A DNA stretch of 64,000 nt from Methanobacterium_B sp963703015 (GTDB lineage Archaea; Methanobacteriota; Methanobacteria; Methanobacteriales; Methanobacteriaceae), in NCBI GenBank assembly GCA_963703015.1, contig OY969779.1, positions 1,736,001 to 1,800,000 of the forward strand. Reading direction: 5' to 3'. The notes under the pieces are model-generated. The model did not search any database. It was not told where the DNA came from and saw nothing but the letters and a program-made list of their open reading frames with translations. This document shows positions 61,578-64,000 of this stretch, piece after piece; the stretch's first letter is position 1; each line of letters opens with the position of its first letter. The translations under genes were made by a program, and so were the position numbers.

Positions 61578-61788
61578 ATTACGAAGGTAGCAGGTTTTAA
61601 TATATTTAATTAATGCTTCGTAATCACTATGGATTTATGTTTCTTTGTAGAGGTCTAGTAGTTATTTTAGTTAGGTGTATTCAGTATTGGGTGAAAGTAT
61701 ACGTGGATAGTATTGTTATATGTGATATGTCTTTGTATCCAAAATTTTCATAATGCATTGCGATGTTCATTCGTAATGTTTTATTTTG

Positions 61789-61910
61789 GTTCGGCGGTCA
61801 TAGCGGTTGGGTTACACCTGGTCTCGTTTCGATCCCAGAAGTAAAGTCTTCCTGCGTTTTGTGTTGTACTGTGGCCTAGTGGCTATGGGAAGCTTTTGAC
61901 GCTGCCGGCC
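61789..61910 (+). rRNA. 5S ribosomal RNA
   Basis: About 122 nt. The archaeal 5S core GGCGGTCATAGCGG and TTACACCTGGTCTCGTTTCGATCCCAGAAGTAAAG is clear, and the 3' end GACGCTGCCGGCC pairs with the 5' end. It is 227 bp after 23S. T-rich runs from 61926 on could terminate the operon. End positions are approximate. Confidence 0.95.
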
Positions 61911-62045
61911 ATCCTTATTATAAATTTTATTTTAATATTTTATTTAATTTGTTACATTTTTATTTGGTCTATTTTTCCTGTTAATTTGATTAGGAATCTT
62001 TTTAGGGATTTTTAGATTGAATTTTTCATATATTTACAAAGATAA

Positions 62046-62057
62046 CCATATATGTAA
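62046..62057 (+). promoter_or_regulatory. TATA-like element before the structured segment
   Basis: CATATATGTAAT lies about 90 bases before the GC-rich segment. If active, it would start a transcript near 62075-62080 that runs through the segment and ends at T-rich sequence near 62343. Confidence 0.35.
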
Positions 62058-62136
62058 TGGTACATATACTGTTAAGAGTAGTTCTTTAACTTAATATTAA
62101 GAGTTAATTAACTGAATCATTGTCATATCATTACGA

Positions 62137-62290
<154 letters not shown>

Positions 62291-62452
62291 ATTAAAGTCA
62301 ATAGTTTTTATGATATTCCGCGTTAGCAGAGAAATAAAACTATTTTTTCTTATTATTTATTCTATAAATTTATTCTATAAATTGAAAAAAAGTTATGGTT
62401 AAGTCTTAGAACAACTTTCAATTTAAAAAAAAGAAAAAAAATGTGGAAAAGG

Positions 62453-64000
62453 CTATTTTTTTTGTGTGATTATTATTCCTCCCAAGATGGATAGTGTACC
62501 TATTATTAGTCCTCCTATTGGTATGCCTGTTTTTTGCATTGGTACTGTTTCTGTTGATCCATTAATTACTGGTTGAGTGTTGTTCTTGTCGGGATCTATG
62601 TTTTTTATGTTGATTTGTAGTGTTTCTGATGATATTGATGAACCAAATGTGTAATTTCCAGGGTTCATGAATTTACCTGAAACATACAGATATGGATCAC
62701 CTACTGGGATAGTGTTTAAAGTCCAGATTATTGTATTTGTATGGGTATTGTAAATCCAGCTTCCATCACCAGTTATATTAGCTAATACAAATCCATTTGG
62801 TAAAGGAATGGTTATTGTAACGTTTTTTGCAGGGTCTGGTCCGTTGTTACCGATTTTGTAGGTTAACTTGAATGTTTCACCAATTTGAGGACTGTTGTTG
62901 TTTGATGTGATTTTCATGTAAAGCTGTGATTTGGGTACGTAGATGGTTGCACTTGCATTACTAGTTGTGCCCAGTATTGTTGCTGTGTTTGTTGTGTTTT
63001 TTCCGGCCATTGAAGTTGTTACTTTACCTTGAAGGGTTAATATTGCTGTTTCACCATTTGCAAGGTTAAGAGTCCAAATTCCGTTGGCATAAGTTCCTTT
63101 CGAAGGAGTTATTATGATGTTTTTGAAGTCACTGGACATTATATCTTTAATTTGTAGATTTGTTGCATCACTTGGTCCGTTGTTATGTACTGTTACAGTA
63201 AATTTGACAGTATCATCAACATGGGGTCTTGCATTTTCCACGATATTAGTTATATTTAGCTTGTGTTCTACGTTTACTGTTGTTCGGATGTTATCGGATG
63301 GTGTTATGTTTCCAGTTGTATCTGTGGTTACTGTTGCGTTGTTATTTATAATGGTTCCAAACTGGGTGTTGGATGGTACTGTTCCGGTTATTGTAACTGT
63401 CATTGTTTGACTTGGATTTATTGTTCCCAGATTAAAACTGTCATGTGTCACATTTTTTAGTATGGTTGGTATATTATCTACTATTTGTACATTGTATGCT
63501 GGATCTGGGCCGTTATTGGTTACTGTTATGGTGTAGTTGATATTTTTTCCTGCAGTTATTTTTTCAGGTCCGGTTTTAATAATTTTAATATTTGCAGTTT
63601 TGTTGATTTGTATGTAAGCTGATTCAGTATCTGTTGTGAAATAATCATCTGCTTCTGCTGTGACCTTTACTGGATTATATAATGGATTTACAGCTCCTTC
63701 ATTAGCATAGAAGGTTGTACTTATCATTCCATTTACTGTATTTTCAGTGATTGAATGATTGACTACAGGATTGGTAAAGCTTCCCCATGGAATATTTAAT
63801 GTTATTGGTCCTTCAGGTATATGCCCCCCAACTAATGTTGTTCCACCGTTAATATGGTTAAAATCAGCTGTAACAGTTGATGTTTGTCCATTATTAATTT
63901 TTGCAGGAGTTGCATTAACATTTAAAATAACCCACGGATTATAGTTCACAGATCCAACTAGGTTAGCTGCAATAGCACTGGCCAAATTAGTACCCCACCA
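62453..64000 (-). CDS. Adhesin-like surface protein, C-terminal part (5' end outside window)
   Basis: The frame is open from the right edge to the stop at 62453, giving at least 515 codons. The true start lies beyond 64000, since codons before the TTG at 63985 continue as WWGTN, a motif that usually ends the beta-helix of such proteins. Three DUF11-like Ig-fold repeats each contain NNGP (about residues 155, 268 and 378 from the TTG). A C-terminal hydrophobic anchor (GIPIGGLIIGTLSILGG) and a short basic tail (TQKK) end the protein, so it is membrane-anchored with its bulk outside. Adhesin-like proteins are common in Methanobacteriales and Methanobrevibacter. Confidence 0.88.
   Translation of the reverse strand, partial: WWGTNLASAIAANLVGSVNYNPWVILNVNATPAKINNGQTSTVTADFNHINGGTTLVGGHIPEGPITLNIPWGSFTNPVVNHSITENTVNGMISTTFYANEGAVNPLYNPVKVTAEADDYFTTDTESAYIQINKTANIKIIKTGPEKITAGKNINYTITVTNNGPDPAYNVQIVDNIPTILKNVTHDSFNLGTINPSQTMTVTITGTVPSNTQFGTIINNNATVTTDTTGNITPSDNIRTTVNVEHKLNITNIVENARPHVDDTVKFTVTVHNNGPSDATNLQIKDIMSSDFKNIIITPSKGTYANGIWTLNLANGETAILTLQGKVTTSMAGKNTTNTATILGTTSNASATIYVPKSQLYMKITSNNNSPQIGETFKLTYKIGNNGPDPAKNVTITIPLPNGFVLANITGDGSWIYNTHTNTIIWTLNTIPVGDPYLYVSGKFMNPGNYTFGSSISSETLQINIKNIDPDKNNTQPVINGSTETVPMQKTGIPIGGLIIGTLSILGGIIITQKK

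Overview
The window is from a hydrogenotrophic methanogen of the order Methanobacteriales, most likely the genus Methanobacterium. The evidence is an AT-rich archaeal chromosome, archaeal 16S/23S/5S rRNA genes with tRNA-Ala in the spacer, methanogenesis genes (mer, atwA), a complete acetyl-CoA decarbonylase/synthase operon, a six-gene pyruvate synthase operon, archaeosine and archaeal-lipid genes, and an adhesin-like surface protein. Many genes start with GTG or TTG a few bases after a GGTGAT- or GGAGG-type ribosome binding site. Where an upstream in-frame codon competed, I used the Shine-Dalgarno (SD) position to choose the start.

Layout. 1-4.2 kb: a secreted protein cut by the left edge, a DUF4013 membrane protein, a TctA-like permease and a Cys-rich SAM methyltransferase. 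4.2-7.0 kb: a TadA-type secretion ATPase and its TadC-type membrane partner. 7.1-15.4 kb: cdhA-cdhB-cdhC-(CooC-like ATPase)-cdhD-cdhE-ferredoxin, which makes acetyl-CoA from CO2 and methyl-H4MPT. 15.4-20.3 kb: Ogt, a HEAT-repeat protein, a ferredoxin/geranylgeranyl reductase pair, tRNA-Leu and tRNA-Thr, and a metallophosphoesterase. 20.4-27.7 kb: a phosphate region with a membrane protein, a frameshifted HTH-PhoU regulator, a citryl-CoA lyase-like gene, and pstS-pstC-pstA-pstB-phoU. 27.8-32.7 kb (minus strand): a fumarase alpha subunit and porC-D-A-B-E-F, which turns acetyl-CoA into pyruvate. With cdh this gives the entry into autotrophic biosynthesis.

32.8-41.9 kb (plus strand): a DHPS-like protein, a tRNA-thiolation pair (NcsA plus a ubiquitin-like carrier), a site-2 protease, a DUF89 phosphatase, thioredoxin plus CcdA, an oxidoreductase, a small protein and a MATE exporter. 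42-55.9 kb (mostly minus): a nucleotidyltransferase, a ThrE-like exporter, RaSEA, a DUF815 ATPase, an SPL-type radical SAM protein, a CrtC/AttH-like protein, a PAS histidine kinase, AtwA, a DUF134 regulator and Mer. 56.3-61.9 kb: the rRNA operon with recognisable processing stems. 62.1-62.3 kb: an unexplained GC-rich structured segment, possibly a relic of a group II intron. 62.4-64 kb: the C-terminal part of an adhesin-like protein.

I found no CRISPR array, insertion sequence, prophage or obvious defence island. The points most worth a second look are the one-base frameshift in the HTH-PhoU gene, the matching CACA-N3-TGTG palindromes in front of pstS, the structured segment near 62.2 kb, a 25-bp near-perfect palindrome at 46.06 kb, and the palindrome on the start of the DUF134 regulator.
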